DNA of 64,000 nt from an uncultured Selenomonadaceae bacterium (GTDB lineage: Bacteria; Bacillota; Negativicutes; Selenomonadales; Selenomonadaceae): the NCBI GenBank assembly GCA_905233135.1, contig CAJOCQ010000005.1:41083-105082 (forward strand), written 5' to 3'. Position numbers and translations under genes: made by a program. The notes beneath the pieces are model-generated. The model did no database searches. It saw only the letters and a list, made by a program, of their open reading frames with translations, and was not told where the DNA came from. Of this stretch, positions 17,021-26,675 are shown one piece after another. The stretch's first letter is position 1, and every line of letters starts with the position of its first letter.

Positions 17021-18721
17021 TCAGATTTTAAATTTGGCAGTTGAAGCGGTAAGTTCTTTTGCAAGGTAAGAAAGTCTTTGGCTTGCATTTGCAACTTCTT
17101 CAATGGAAGTTGTTTGCTCTTCGGTAGCCATACGAACAGATTCAGTTTCAACGCTGACATCTTCGCTGGAGCGGTTCAATTCGTCCATAGTTTCAACGAG
17201 TTTTGCAACGCTTGTAGAGGCGTTTTGCGCGTCACGCTGAATTTCTTCGGCGTCTTTAGTAAGTTTTGTAATAGCGTCCGTGATATTTTGGAAAGAATCG
17301 CCCGCTTCTGCAACAACAACTTTTCCGTTTTCAACTTCTTCGTTGCCCTGTTCCATTTGCTTTAAAGCTTGTCCCATTTCGGATTGAATGGTATTGATTA
17401 AGCCGCCGATTTGCGACGCGGCTTCGCTGGAACTTTCTGCAAGTTTTCTGACTTCATCTGCAACGACTGCAAAGCCGCGCCCTGCGTTACCTGCGCGCGC
17501 CGCTTCAATAGCCGCATTCAACGCAAGCAAATTTGTTTGTTCCGCAATGCCCGCGATAGTTGCGCTGATATTTCCAATTTGCGTTGAACGTTCAGCAAGT
17601 TGTTTAATGACTTCGGCGGATTTTTCAACACTTTCTGCAACGGCTGACATTTGATTGACTGCGCCGCTTACTGCCGTGCGCCCTGTTTGTGCAATTTCTG
17701 CAACATTTTGCGCACTGCGCACTGAAGAATTAGCCTTGCTTGCAAAAGTTTGAAGTAATTGTGCGAAGGTGCGCATATCTTCTGTTGACTGCGCAATTTC
17801 GACGCCTTGAGTATCCATACTTTCTGCAACGTTGTTAATTGACGCTGAAACTCTTTGCGTAATTTCGGAACTTTGCGAAGCGTTTTTGTTAAGTTGAATA
17901 GCGAAGTTGGAGGCGTCATTTGCATTACGTTGAATCCTTGCAACAAGTTGGCGAAGTTGTTTAATTGTATCAGCGAAAATTGCGGTTAATTGCCCAAATT
18001 CGTCATCATTTTTCGGCACTGCCTCAACAGTCAAATTGCCGGCTGCCATTTCCTTTGAAACTTCAGAAAGATAATCAATCGAGCTCAAAATTGCGCGGCT
18101 CAAAATAACTGCCATAACGATTGAAAAAGCTACAACGCCGATAATTGCAAAAATTAAAATAAAACGTGCTTGATTATAGCTTGATTCGGATTCAACAACT
18201 TCCGCGTGGATAAAATCTTTGCGGTTGTCGAGAATTTTGTTAAGTTTAGATTGAATATAATTGTACTTGTCGCTGGAACTTTCAAGGACTCTTGCAGCTT
18301 CTGAAGTATTGCCCTGTTTCGCCAAATCGATAACTCTTTTTGAATTTTCTTTGTACTGATTCCATATATTGCGCATATCTGCGAATTGGGTTGCAACGTC
18401 GCCTTCAAGGTTCGGTTCAATATAATCAAAAGTAATATCGATTTGGTCAGCAAGTTTTTGGCTGGACTGCGCGGCGTAGATTCTGCCGGGCAAAGTTGTA
18501 GCGTCGATAACTGCAAATTCGCCCTGCCTGTAGTCACTCATTGAGCGGCTTGATTCTGAAGTTGAAATGACGCCTTGCAAGTGTTCGGTTGCGATTCTCA
18601 GCGCGCCCTCATTGATTGAAGAAAGCGTTGTCGCCGAATAAATTCCCGTTGCAATAAAAGTTAGTATCAACAGGATAAACACGAAAAACATTTTTTCTCG
18701 AATTGACATCGAGTGTTGCAT
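17021..18721 (-). CDS. Methyl-accepting chemotaxis protein
   Basis: 566 residues. A membrane segment at about 10-30, a four-helix-bundle ligand domain (about 35-185), a second membrane segment (about 188-210), a HAMP domain to about residue 262, and a long cytoplasmic signalling coiled coil with the conserved tip around [20 protein letters not shown]. It should control CheA and hence flagellar rotation. The downstream sugar-binding lipoprotein gene suggests indirect sugar sensing through that protein. Confidence 0.93.
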   Translation of the reverse strand: MQHSMSIREKMFFVFILLILTFIATGIYSATTLSSINEGALRIATEHLQGVISTSESSRSMSDYRQGEFAVIDATTLPGRIYAAQSSQKLADQIDITFDYIEPNLEGDVATQFADMRNIWNQYKENSKRVIDLAKQGNTSEAARVLESSSDKYNYIQSKLNKILDNRKDFIHAEVVESESSYNQARFILIFAIIGVVAFSIVMAVILSRAILSSIDYLSEVSKEMAAGNLTVEAVPKNDDEFGQLTAIFADTIKQLRQLVARIQRNANDASNFAIQLNKNASQSSEITQRVSASINNVAESMDTQGVEIAQSTEDMRTFAQLLQTFASKANSSVRSAQNVAEIAQTGRTAVSGAVNQMSAVAESVEKSAEVIKQLAERSTQIGNISATIAGIAEQTNLLALNAAIEAARAGNAGRGFAVVADEVRKLAESSSEAASQIGGLINTIQSEMGQALKQMEQGNEEVENGKVVVAEAGDSFQNITDAITKLTKDAEEIQRDAQNASTSVAKLVETMDELNRSSEDVSVETESVRMATEEQTTSIEEVANASQRLSYLAKELTASTAKFKI

Positions 18722-18826
18722 ATGAAAAACCCCCTTCGTTCTCTTTTAGAGCTTAGAGGTCTGACAATAAAACGGCAAAAAAATCGTCCTCTAAATTCTA
18801 ATTATTATTTGATAAATACCCGTTTT

Positions 18827-19078
18827 TTAATTTTTTTCCTGCTTATTTTTTAAAAATAATTGTTTTGTTGCAACCTTAAACCAATTCAAGTGCCACGCAA
18901 TATGCAAAAGTATTCCCGCCGCAAAACAATAACCGCTGTAAATGTGAATGTTCAACAGTGTATGTAAAAATTCAAAATCTGTTATCGCCAATAAGTGGAA
19001 ATCTAAAATTATTCCCGTGCTTATACAAATTAGTCCACTGATAAATAGGAATATATCCAGCCAAAAGTTGTTCTTCAT
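18827..19078 (-). CDS. Small haem-binding-like membrane protein (DUF4405 type)
   Basis: 83 residues, two membrane helices. Paired His residues in HTLLNIHIYSGY and HIAWHLNWF resemble the b-type cytochrome/DUF4405 small membrane family. AAGGAG precedes the ATG. Monocistronic; partner unknown. Confidence 0.65.
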   Translation of the reverse strand: MKNNFWLDIFLFISGLICISTGIILDFHLLAITDFEFLHTLLNIHIYSGYCFAAGILLHIAWHLNWFKVATKQLFLKNKQEKN

Positions 19079-19121
19079 TGCAAGTTTCTCCTTTTAAGAT
19101 TTTTTTGGTTTAAAATTTTTT

Positions 19122-19330
19122 AAATGTACTTTCTTTCTTTTTGAAAAAAGAAAAAAAGTACCAAAGAAAGAAAAACTTGCCGCCCGTCAGGGCCGCTCGG
19201 TTCAAGTACGCACTTAGTAACAGGCGGCTCCCTTTGGGACCTCTACTTTTTCCCACGCTCGTAAAAAAGGACAAGCTGCGGCTTTAGTGACGGGCGGGTT
19301 TCTACAAGTTACAAGCGTAGGTGTCCTGCG
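19122..19330 (-). repeat. Dispersed terminal-inverted-repeat element, copy 2 (inverted)
   Basis: Core 19180-19297, in inverted orientation relative to copy 1. On the minus strand it reads CCGCCCGTCACTAAAGCCGC at its start, then the GTAGAGG-CCCAAAGGG hairpin block, GTTACTAAGTGCGTAC and CCGAGCGGC before TGACGGGCG. The flanking AT hairpin (GTACTTTCTTTC...AAAAAGTAC, 19127-19161) is also retained. This element is nearly all of the 331-base gap. Confidence 0.85.
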
Positions 19331-19409
19331 CGAATTTTTTCCAACAAAAACAAAAAGGGATTAGCAAAATTTTTCTAATCCCTAATTCTTAGTCCTTAAT
19401 CCTTAATCC

Positions 19410-20663
19410 TTATTTAGGATAAGTAATTCCAATTAAAGTTTCCAAGCTTGAATTGCCGTAAGCATTTTGGTAACTCAAATCAGTAACCAAAACTTTTCTG
19501 ACATAAATTTTTTGCCCGCCGCTGTAATAACTGCTTGCCGCGTGAATAACAAGCGGCGTGCCGTTATCGTCGTTGCCGAGTTTCATCATAACGTGTCCTT
19601 TTTTCAGCAAAAGTGCGCCTGTTGGAGCGCGGCGTGCAATATCTGCGCGTTCGGCGTAAGTTACATTATTGAACACGGAAAAAATTGGCATACAGTTATT
19701 TTGCCTGTCGGCGTCGCGCGGAATGTTAAAGCCCATACTGCGGTAAACATCTTGAACAAACGCTGAACAGTCAACGCTGTTATCTAAGCCGCCCCAGCCG
19801 TAAACGTCGCCCAAAAATTTAAAACTTTGACGCACGAAATTATTTTTTGTGCAGGGCAGGAAACCTTCATTAACCTTGCCGTCATTTAAAATTTTTACAG
19901 AAACTTCTTTGAGTTCGTCATTTTCAATAACAGGAAGGCGCACCGTCCAAGAATTATTTTCTATTGCGGAACTTTCGAGCGGAATTTTTGCGCCCATTTG
20001 GAAGAGAATAATTTTGCCGTTGACATTGACGAATTTTTTATTGGTTGTAACAATGAGAAAATCTGCGGGTTGTACGTAAGTCAGCCAAGTTGCGCGGTCG
20101 GTAAAAGCCAAAGAATTTTTAGTTACCCAACCGAAATAATATCTTGCCTGAATAAAACAAAATCTGCCGTCTCTGCTGTCCCATAAAACTGCAACAGCTT
20201 CGGCGGGGTCAAGGGCTGTACCTTGAATTTCATCGTACTTGCTGCCGGTTAAACCTTGCGGCAAAATACGAACGTTTACGCGCTCAACCGTCACGGCGTA
20301 GCGAACATTTATATTTGCGTCGTAGTTCAGCGAATTTAAATCCCTGTTCGCCATAATCGAATCACTGCCAATTAAATTAACATCGTCGCTTGCTTTTAAA
20401 ATTCTTGCCGCTAAATCTTTGCCCAAAATTGTTTCGGGATAATTCGCCAAATCTGAAGAATAGTCATCACGTGCCAACATTTCTGCGTTAATTCTTTCAA
20501 TTTGACTTTCGGTAAAAAGAATGTTATTGCCGTCGGTGGCGCGGTTTATCCAATAATCGGGCGTGGCGCGGGAATCTGTAACTTCAATTCCCGCCGCGTA
20601 TGTAGTTTTTGTGCCTATGAAAAAAATTAACGCTATCAGCATCAGAAAAATTTTTTCTGTCAT
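19410..20663 (-). CDS. Secreted NlpC/P60 endopeptidase with SH3-like domains
   Basis: 417 residues with a signal peptide ending near residue 23. An N-terminal stabilising region and SH3-like modules (about 115-260) precede the catalytic domain with Cys299 in VDCSAF, His357 in KKGHVMM and His374 in VIHAAS. Such enzymes cut peptidoglycan stem peptides (D-Glu to meso-DAP) and the SH3 parts bind the wall. AAGGAG precedes the ATG. It is monocistronic. Confidence 0.87.
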   Translation of the reverse strand: MTEKIFLMLIALIFFIGTKTTYAAGIEVTDSRATPDYWINRATDGNNILFTESQIERINAEMLARDDYSSDLANYPETILGKDLAARILKASDDVNLIGSDSIMANRDLNSLNYDANINVRYAVTVERVNVRILPQGLTGSKYDEIQGTALDPAEAVAVLWDSRDGRFCFIQARYYFGWVTKNSLAFTDRATWLTYVQPADFLIVTTNKKFVNVNGKIILFQMGAKIPLESSAIENNSWTVRLPVIENDELKEVSVKILNDGKVNEGFLPCTKNNFVRQSFKFLGDVYGWGGLDNSVDCSAFVQDVYRSMGFNIPRDADRQNNCMPIFSVFNNVTYAERADIARRAPTGALLLKKGHVMMKLGNDDNGTPLVIHAASSYYSGGQKIYVRKVLVTDLSYQNAYGNSSLETLIGITYPK

Positions 20664-20730
20664 TTTGTTTACTCCTTAAAATTTTTTAGTTTAAATTTTT
20701 TATATTAAATGTTATTTCTTTTTGCAAAAA

Positions 20731-20804
20731 TTTCAAATCCCTACTGCCTCTTGCCTACTTTAAACTATTTCAAATCCCTACTGCCTCTTGCCTACTTTAA
20801 ACTT
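20731..20804. repeat. 37-bp perfect tandem duplication
   Basis: The unit starting TTTCAAATCCCTACTGCC is present at 20731-20767 and again from 20768. The second copy runs into the last codons of the metallophosphoesterase gene (stop at 20797), so the duplication lies at the end of that gene and in the spacer. Confidence 0.85.
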
Positions 20805-21966
20805 TATTTATCAATTTAAAATAGGCAGCTTCGGGCGGCGTCAACAATCTGAAACAAAACCAACTGCCGCAACCCGAATTAACGTAGCAGTAGCAGTCGT
20901 CGTGTTGATACATTCCGCGCGTATATTTAAAAACTTCCAAAAGGTGCAAGCCCCAAACTTGTGAGCCGTGCGTATGCCCCGTCAATGTCAGCGGAATATT
21001 TTTTTGCGTTGCCGCGTCGAAAAATTCGGGGTGGTGCGCCAATAAAATTACCGTTGCATTGTAGGGAACGCCCGCAAGTGCTTTTTCAAGATATTCTTTC
21101 ATTTGACTGTAAAAAAGTTCGTCCTGCTTGCCGCGCCCGCCGCTTTTCATAACTGGAGCCGCCGGCGGATAATCTACGCCCAAAACATACAAATTTTCTG
21201 TAACGTGCGCAGATTCATTTACCAGCCAATGAATTTTAGTTTTTGAAAGTTGCTCGGAAATTTTTTGAATGCCCCTGAAATGTTCGTGGTTGCCGTGACA
21301 ATAATAAATTCCGTGCTTGAATTTGTCGCAGTAGCTGTCAACAAGTTTAATCGCCGCGTCATTTAAATTTACGTCGTCAAAAATATCGCCCGTTATCGCC
21401 AAAATGTCAGGCTTTGCAACGGCTATTCTTTCCAAAAGTTTTTCCAATCTTTCAAGCGAAAAGTACGCGCCCAAATGTACGTCCGAAATCTGCGCGACGG
21501 TAAAATTTTGAAGTTCGGGCGGTAAATGCTTTATCGGAATGTCAAAAAATCTGTCAACAATTTCCATTCGCTCAATTTTATTGCCGTAAAGTGCAACAGC
21601 CAAAGACATTGCAGGATAAACCAAACTGTACTTTAACGCGCGGCGGCGTTCGGGATTGTAGGGCGTCGGCTTGTGAAATTTTCTGTAAAGTGCGCGAACA
21701 ATCAGCGCAATTATTACAAGCCCACCGCAAATTAATTGCGTCAACAAAAAAACTGTAGCGAAACTTCCCAACTTTTCAACTGCCGCATTCGGGATTTTAT
21801 TCCTCAACATAAAGCCGAGAAAAAACATTAAAATTAAAATTAAATCCGCGCCCGCCAAAATTTTCAACAGGCGCGTTTTGTTTTCGCCCGTCCACAAAAA
21901 ATTGACGCTGATTAAACCCAAACAAAGTATCAACGCCAAAATTCCGCCTGTAACCATTAAAAACAT
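20797..21966 (-). CDS. Membrane-anchored metallophosphoesterase (YkuE/YaeI-like)
   Basis: 389 residues. Three or four N-terminal hydrophobic segments (about 1-25, 36-54, 68-92) precede the calcineurin-like domain with SDVHLG (161-166), GDIFDD (193-198), GNHEH (225-229), AHHPEFF and GHTHGS, i.e. the full metal-ligand set. The family includes phosphodiesterases acting on lipids such as UDP-diacylglucosamine, but the substrate is not determined here. The start overlaps closely with folD (3 bases apart), implying co-transcription. Confidence 0.88.
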   Translation of the reverse strand: MFLMVTGGILALILCLGLISVNFLWTGENKTRLLKILAGADLILILMFFLGFMLRNKIPNAAVEKLGSFATVFLLTQLICGGLVIIALIVRALYRKFHKPTPYNPERRRALKYSLVYPAMSLAVALYGNKIERMEIVDRFFDIPIKHLPPELQNFTVAQISDVHLGAYFSLERLEKLLERIAVAKPDILAITGDIFDDVNLNDAAIKLVDSYCDKFKHGIYYCHGNHEHFRGIQKISEQLSKTKIHWLVNESAHVTENLYVLGVDYPPAAPVMKSGGRGKQDELFYSQMKEYLEKALAGVPYNATVILLAHHPEFFDAATQKNIPLTLTGHTHGSQVWGLHLLEVFKYTRGMYQHDDCYCYVNSGCGSWFCFRLLTPPEAAYFKLINKV

Positions 21967-21969
21967 TTT

Positions 21970-22833
21970 TTAAGCTCCAATTTGCAACTTGGCGGCAGTT
22001 ACAACATTTTTCATAAGCATTGCAACCGTTAAAAGTCCGACGCCGCCCGGTACGGGAGTTATTGCGCTTGCAATTTCTGCCGCCGCGTCAAAGTCAACAT
22101 CACCGACTAATTTTTTCGGCGCAATTCGATTTATCCCAACGTCGATAACAACCGCGCCCGCTTTAATCATATCAGCAGTTACAAATTTCGGCTTGCCCAT
22201 TGCGGCAACCAAAATATCAGCTTCGCGCGTAACTTCGGCAAGATTTTTTGTATGTGAATGACAAACTGTAACGGTTGCATTTTTCGCCATAAGCAAATGC
22301 AACATTGGTTTACCGACGATATTACTTCTGCCGATAATTACTGCGCGTTTGCCGTCAATTTCAATTCCCGCCAAGTCAAGCATTTCAATGCAACCTGCGG
22401 GCGTGCAGGGAACAAGCGCGGGCGAACCTGTAACCAATTTGCCGACGTTCACGGGGTGGAAGCCGTCAACATCTTTCAGCGGGTCGATTCTATTTAAAAT
22501 TTCTTCGGAATGGTTTTTAATTGCGTCAGGCAGCGGCAACTGTACCAAAATTCCGTTAATGCTTTTATCTGCGTTGAGTTCGTCAATTTTTTTTAAAAGT
22601 TCGTCTTTGGAAGTTGACGCGGGCATTTCAACAACTTCAGATTTTATTCCGAGTTCTTCGCAAGTTTTGTGTTTGTTACGTACGTAAACTTGAGAGGCGG
22701 GATTTTCGCCGACGATTATTACTGCAAGTCCCGGCGTCAAGTTAAAATTATTTTTAAGTTTTTCTACTTCAGCTCGCGCAGATTCTTTAATTTGCGCGGC
22801 GAAATCTTTTCCGTATAAAATTTTTGCGCTCAT
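21970..22833 (-). CDS. folD: Methylenetetrahydrofolate dehydrogenase / methenyltetrahydrofolate cyclohydrolase
   Basis: 287 residues, usual length. Catalytic YVRNK (Tyr50, Lys54), the QLPLP segment, the dinucleotide-binding GRSNIVGKP and the closing [14 protein letters not shown] signature are all present. It interconverts methylene-, methenyl- and formyl-tetrahydrofolate in the cytoplasm for purine and one-carbon metabolism. GAAGGAG precedes the ATG. Upstream of the metallophosphoesterase gene in an apparent two-gene unit. Confidence 0.96.
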   Translation of the reverse strand: MSAKILYGKDFAAQIKESARAEVEKLKNNFNLTPGLAVIIVGENPASQVYVRNKHKTCEELGIKSEVVEMPASTSKDELLKKIDELNADKSINGILVQLPLPDAIKNHSEEILNRIDPLKDVDGFHPVNVGKLVTGSPALVPCTPAGCIEMLDLAGIEIDGKRAVIIGRSNIVGKPMLHLLMAKNATVTVCHSHTKNLAEVTREADILVAAMGKPKFVTADMIKAGAVVIDVGINRIAPKKLVGDVDFDAAAEIASAITPVPGGVGLLTVAMLMKNVVTAAKLQIGA

Positions 22834-22857
22834 AAAAATTTCTCCTTCGTCGAAATT

Positions 22858-22965
22858 TTAGGAAACAGGAAACAGTAGGAAGGAGCAACTGCTCTTACTC
22901 ATCGCAGTTGCAAGGGAATTGAAAAACTTTTTCCTTTTTCCTTTAAACTTTATCCTAAATTTCTA
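22858..22965. repeat. Spacer hairpin containing a dispersed 40-bp repeat
   Basis: GGAAACAGGAAACAG on the left and a pyrimidine-rich TTTTTCCTTTTTCC on the right flank a 43-base unit (22873-22915) containing ACTGCTCTTACTCATCGCA, which recurs exactly at 53153-53171 between tuf and rpsJ; a weaker inverted relative is near 26693-26715. Confidence 0.7.
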
Positions 22966-23753
22966 GATTTTTCCGAAGCGGCAATAACCGCCTCAATCAA
23001 CGCACTTCTAAAATTATTGCGTTCCAAAATTCTAATTCCTTCAATCGTGGTACCTGCGGGGCTTGTAACTTTATCGCGCAGGACGTCAGGGTGCTCGCCC
23101 GTTTCAAGCACCATTTTCGCCGCGCCGAGTAAAGTTTGTGCGGCAAGTTCAATAGCGTAATTGCGCGGCAAACCCGCTGCAACTCCGCCGTCTGCAAGCG
23201 CGTCAATCATTAAAAAGGCGTACGCGGGACCCGAGCCGCTTAAACCCGTTACGGCGTCCATTAATTTTTCGTCAACTTCGACAGTGCGCCCGATAGCCGA
23301 CCAAAATTTTTTTGCAAGTGCAAGATTTTCGGCGGTTGCATTTTTGCCGCCGCTGTAAGCCATCATTCCTTCTTCAACCAAAACTGCAACATTCGGCATA
23401 ACGCGGATAATTGCCTGATTCGGCAAAGAATTTTCAAGCGTGGAAAGTTTGCAACCTGCAACCACTGACATTAACAAAGTTGCAGGCGTGATACTTTTTT
23501 GAATTTCGGCAAGCGCAGAATTTAAATCTTTCGGCTTGACTGCAAGAATTAACAGCGAAATTTTTTCGGCGAAGGTTGAAAAATTTTCGTCAACGTGTAC
23601 AGAATATTTTTCTGCTAAATATTCACGTCGCGCAGGAATTTTTTCTGCAACAAAAATATTTTGAGGCAAAAAAAGTTTTTTTGAAATGCCCTTAATGACG
23701 GATTCGGCAAGCGCACCGCCGCCGATAAATCCTACGTTAAAATTTTCGCTCAA
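22950..23753 (-). CDS. proC: Pyrroline-5-carboxylate reductase
   Basis: 267 residues. N-terminal Rossmann motif GFIGGGALAESV, the VKP segment (AVKPKDL) and the C-terminal SGSGPAYAF...DGGVAAGLPR signature with TSPAGTT are present. It reduces pyrroline-5-carboxylate to proline. TTG start overlapping the stop of the DUF896 gene by 4 bases (TTGA), so the two are translationally coupled. Confidence 0.95.
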   Translation of the reverse strand: MSENFNVGFIGGGALAESVIKGISKKLFLPQNIFVAEKIPARREYLAEKYSVHVDENFSTFAEKISLLILAVKPKDLNSALAEIQKSITPATLLMSVVAGCKLSTLENSLPNQAIIRVMPNVAVLVEEGMMAYSGGKNATAENLALAKKFWSAIGRTVEVDEKLMDAVTGLSGSGPAYAFLMIDALADGGVAAGLPRNYAIELAAQTLLGAAKMVLETGEHPDVLRDKVTSPAGTTIEGIRILERNNFRSALIEAVIAASEKSRNLG

Positions 23754-23998
23754 TGTATAACACGCTCCAAATTAATTGTTTGTTGTTTTAAAATTTTTTT
23801 CTTTTTTTTTACCGGCTTGGTTGTCGGCGCGTCTGCAAATTCTATGTGGTCGAGTAAGTCTGTAACTTGCCCGCGAATTGCCTCCAAATAAATATCATAC
23901 AATTTTTTTTGTTCGGCGAGTTCTTCCTCTGAAAGTCCTACCGTGCGCTTTTTGCGCGCCAATTCGTTGATTCTTGCCAAAAGTTCGGGCGTTATCAA
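23750..23998 (-). CDS. DUF896 / YnzC-family small protein
   Basis: 82 residues. ITPELLARINELARKKRTVGLSEEE matches the short helical YnzC/UPF0291 family, with an extra Lys-rich tail. Start placed at the TTG at 23998, 8 bases after AGGAG; the GTG at 24007 overlaps that site. Function unknown (linked to the SOS regulon in Bacillus). Coupled to proC. Confidence 0.75.
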   Translation of the reverse strand: MITPELLARINELARKKRTVGLSEEELAEQKKLYDIYLEAIRGQVTDLLDHIEFADAPTTKPVKKKKKILKQQTINLERVIH

Positions 23999-24147
23999 AT
24001 TTACCACTCCTATTCAAAATTTTGTACGCTGAATTATTTTATTTCTATAGTTTTTGGTTGTCAAAAAATTTATCCAATACCTTATATTAAATTATAACAA
24101 ATTCGCAAAAAAATAAAAATAGTGCGTAATATATAAAAATAATTTTC

Positions 24148-24176
24148 TTGACAGTAAACGCGCGCACCGCTATAAT
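24148..24176 (+). promoter_or_regulatory. Consensus promoter of the rpmH operon
   Basis: TTGACA (24148-24153), 17-base spacer, TATAAT (24171-24176): a perfect sigma-A consensus, 58 bases before the rpmH start. Confidence 0.9.
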
Positions 24177-24234
24177 CTTTAGTGTTGTCATTTAGCAACG
24201 GTGTATTTTTGATATTTATCAGGAGGTGTCCTGT

Positions 24235-24369
24235 TTGAAGAGAACATTTCAACCCAATTCACGTTGGCGCAAAAAAACTCACGGCTTCCGTGAACGTATG
24301 AAGACTAAAGGCGGTCGTCTTGTCATTAAAAGGCGTCGTCAACGCGGCAGGAAATTGCTTACTGCATAG
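24235..24369 (+). CDS. rpmH: Ribosomal protein bL34
   Basis: 44-residue basic protein. It begins [18 protein letters not shown] and continues with [10 protein letters not shown] and [12 protein letters not shown], the standard L34 sequence. The start is a TTG preceded by AGGAGGTG. It is the first gene of rpmH-rnpA-yidD-yidC-jag and has a consensus promoter. L34 is an exit-tunnel-side protein of the large subunit. Confidence 0.96.
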   Translation: MKRTFQPNSRWRKKTHGFRERMKTKGGRLVIKRRRQRGRKLLTA

Positions 24370-24427
24370 AAGGCGCGGCAGGTCACTTTATACAGTGGCC
24401 TTTTTTTCTTATTACGCGGAGGTTTTT

Positions 24428-24775
24428 ATGTTTGAACTCGGCAGAAATAAAATTTTGCGCGGCAAAAACGAATTTAACAAAGTCCATTCAAAGGGGCATT
24501 CGCTTGCCAATCGTGAAATGGTCATTTACATTTTGGAAGATGAAAATTTAAACGGCAAAGTCGGATTTGCCGCCGGAAAAAAATTAGGCTGCGCCGTCAT
24601 TCGTAACCGCGTCAAAAGAATCCTGCGCGAAGCGTACAGATTAAATCAGCACAATATTAAAAAAAATTGCGCTATAATTCTTGTCGGCAGAAAAAATCTT
24701 GTCGAGGCTAAGTGCGAAGTTGCAATTAAATCTTTGAAAGATATTTGCAAACGCGCCAAAATTTGGATTGATTAG
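24428..24775 (+). CDS. rnpA: Ribonuclease P protein component
   Basis: 115 residues, basic. The [18 protein letters not shown] segment (about residues 54-71) is the RNR RNA-binding signature. It assists the catalytic RNA in 5' maturation of tRNAs. ATG at 24428 chosen because GGAGG lies just upstream; an in-frame extension to 24320 would overlap rpmH. The yidD gene follows after 2 bases. Confidence 0.96.
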   Translation: MFELGRNKILRGKNEFNKVHSKGHSLANREMVIYILEDENLNGKVGFAAGKKLGCAVIRNRVKRILREAYRLNQHNIKKNCAIILVGRKNLVEAKCEVAIKSLKDICKRAKIWID

Positions 24776-24777
24776 CA

Positions 24778-24987
24778 ATGACGAAATTTTTAATTGCCGC
24801 AGTCAAATTCTATCAAAAATGGTTGTCGCCGCTGAAACCGCCCTGTTGCAGATTTTTCCCGACTTGTTCAGCTTACGCGCTTGAGGCTCTGCAAAAATAC
24901 GGCTGGAAACGCGGCACTTTTTTAGCGATAAAAAGAATTTTGCGCTGCCACCCTTTCAATAAAGGCGGCTATGACCCCGTGCCATAA
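24778..24987 (+). CDS. yidD: Membrane protein insertion efficiency factor
   Basis: 69 residues. [27 protein letters not shown] and the tail [17 protein letters not shown] are the family hallmark, with the three conserved Cys. It is a membrane-associated helper of YidC. It lies between rnpA and yidC as in most Firmicutes. Confidence 0.95.
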   Translation: MTKFLIAAVKFYQKWLSPLKPPCCRFFPTCSAYALEALQKYGWKRGTFLAIKRILRCHPFNKGGYDPVP

Positions 24988-24989
24988 TT

Positions 24990-25070
24990 AGGTATCAGGT
25001 ATCAGGGAACAGGTGTCAGGTTTTAGGGAAAATTACTAATACCTGACACCTGCCGCCTGCCACCTAAAAA
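24990..25070. repeat. Spacer hairpin between yidD and yidC
   Basis: AGGTATCAGGTATCAGG...AGGTGTCAGG on the left pairs with CCTGACACCTGCCGCCTGCC on the right, a long imperfect stem inside an operon. Related in style to the other G-rich spacer hairpins. Confidence 0.65.
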
Positions 25071-25084
25071 AAGGAAGTGAAGTT

Positions 25085-25774
25085 TTGGAAGAACCTTTTT
25101 TCTTGATGAGTATATTTTCGCCGATAACAGATTTATTCACGACAGTTTTAACCGCGCTTTATTCAATGCTGGAAAAATTCGGCGTCGGCAGTTACGGACT
25201 CGCTATTATAATTTTAACAGTTATCATAAAAATAATTTTGTACCCGCTTACAAAAAAGCAATTTCAATCTTTGAAGGGTATGCAAACCATTGCGCCCAAA
25301 ATGAAAAAGTTGCAGGAAAAATACAAAGATAACCCGCAGCTCCTGCAACAAAAAATGTTGCAACTTTATCAAGAGGCGGGCGTCAATCCCTTTGCAGGTT
25401 GCCTGCCAATGCTTATTCAAATGCCAATTTTAATGGCGTTGTATTATACTTTTTTCAGTTTCGATTACGGCGGCGACGCGCCTTCGTTTTTATGGGTGCC
25501 GAATTTATCTGAAACGGACCCGCTTTATATTTTGCCGCTGATTGCAGCCGGCACAACTTTTTTAATGCAAAAAATTTCAACCGTCGAATCTAACCAACAA
25601 ACAAAAATAATGATGATCTTCTTCCCGCTGTTTATGGGATTTATAAGCTTAAATCTCCCGGCAGGACTTGTACTTTATTGGGCAACCCAAAACGTAGTTC
25701 AAATTGTTCAACAACTCTTAATTTACCGGAATATAGATGCAAATTCTGAAAAGGGGAAAGCTAACGATGATTAA
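25085..25774 (+). CDS. yidC: Membrane protein insertase YidC/Oxa1
   Basis: 229 residues with about five membrane segments. The short Gram-positive form without the large periplasmic domain. The central QKMLQLYQEAGVNPFAGCLPML block and the hydrophilic-groove Arg-containing first cytoplasmic region (YPLTKKQFQS) match YidC. It inserts membrane proteins alone or with SecYEG. TTG start with GGAAGTGA upstream. Its last codons overlap the ATG of jag. Confidence 0.95.
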   Translation: MEEPFFLMSIFSPITDLFTTVLTALYSMLEKFGVGSYGLAIIILTVIIKIILYPLTKKQFQSLKGMQTIAPKMKKLQEKYKDNPQLLQQKMLQLYQEAGVNPFAGCLPMLIQMPILMALYYTFFSFDYGGDAPSFLWVPNLSETDPLYILPLIAAGTTFLMQKISTVESNQQTKIMMIFFPLFMGFISLNLPAGLVLYWATQNVVQIVQQLLIYRNIDANSEKGKANDD

Positions 25775-26609
25775 AATGATTGAGACAACAGGTAAGACTG
25801 TGGAGGACGCACTAAGCGCGGCGTTGGAAAAACTAGGCGTGGCTGCCGAAGATGTTGAGTATGAAATTTTAGAAAAACCTTCAAAGGGCTTTTTGGGATT
25901 CGGCGCAAAGCCCGCCAAAATTCAAGTTAAACTAAAAGAAATTCCCGCCGAAGTTAAAACCGAAATTCAAGAACCTGTTGCAAATATCGAAGCGCACGTT
26001 GAAGAAAATATCGCAGAAAAAATTGAACCCGTACTTGAGGAAACTAAAACCGAACCCGCCGAAGAAATTAAAACCGTCGAAGAAATTCCGCCTGCCGAAG
26101 TTGAAACTTCAGAAATTGAAACTGCTGAAGAAATTCCGCCCGTCGATAAAGAGGAAGTTATCGCAAGAGCAAAAAGTTTTTTGGCGGAAGTTTTCGCCGC
26201 AATGCAAATCGAAATTACCGTTACCGCCGTTGAAAATGATTCGGAAATTGTTTTAGATTTGGCGGGGAAAAATTTGGGCGTACTAATCGGCAAGCACGGG
26301 CAAACTTTGGACGCCCTGCAATATTTGACGAATTTAACCGCCAATGTTTACAACGGCGCAGAAAAAATTTATTTCGTTCTGGACGTGGAAAATTATCGCA
26401 ACCGTCGCGCAGCGGCTTTAACTAAACTTGCAAAAAGCGTTGCAGAACGTGCAATTCGTACAAGGCAGGACGTTAAATTGGAACCAATGAGCCGCACCGA
26501 GCGCAAAGTTATTCATACTGCCTTGCAAAATAATCCCAAAGTCGAAACGCACAGCGCGGGTGAAGACCCGCACCGTTATATTATTGTTTCGCCGAAAAAA
26601 ATAAGTTGA
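25767..26609 (+). CDS. jag: RNA-binding protein Jag/KhpB (Jag-N, KH and R3H domains)
   Basis: About 280 residues. Jag-N domain (1 to about 50, with KGFLGFGAKPA), a long Glu/Pro/Thr-rich linker (about 60-130), a KH domain (about 145-210, GKHGQTLDALQYL being the GxxG loop region) and an R3H domain near the end (DVKLEPMSRTERKVIH). Start at 25767 preferred: AAGGGGAAAG lies 6 bases upstream and it overlaps the yidC stop. KhpB binds small RNAs and affects cell elongation in other Firmicutes. Confidence 0.93.
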   Translation: MIKMIETTGKTVEDALSAALEKLGVAAEDVEYEILEKPSKGFLGFGAKPAKIQVKLKEIPAEVKTEIQEPVANIEAHVEENIAEKIEPVLEETKTEPAEEIKTVEEIPPAEVETSEIETAEEIPPVDKEEVIARAKSFLAEVFAAMQIEITVTAVENDSEIVLDLAGKNLGVLIGKHGQTLDALQYLTNLTANVYNGAEKIYFVLDVENYRNRRAAALTKLAKSVAERAIRTRQDVKLEPMSRTERKVIHTALQNNPKVETHSAGEDPHRYIIVSPKKIS

Positions 26610-26627
26610 TATTTAAAATGACAAACT

Positions 26628-26662
26628 AAAAAAGCCGCCAATTTTAGGCGGCTATTTTTTTT
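26628..26662 (+). terminator. Rho-independent terminator of the rpmH-jag operon
   Basis: AGCCGCC (26633-26639) pairs with GGCGGCT (26647-26653) and is followed by a run of eight T. Confidence 0.9.
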
Positions 26663-26675
26663 GAAAAAATAAAAA

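Noticed and set aside
24050..24120. Possible DnaA boxes upstream of rpmH
   Set aside because: Only a weak TTATCCAAT match; dnaA is not adjacent and no box cluster was seen.
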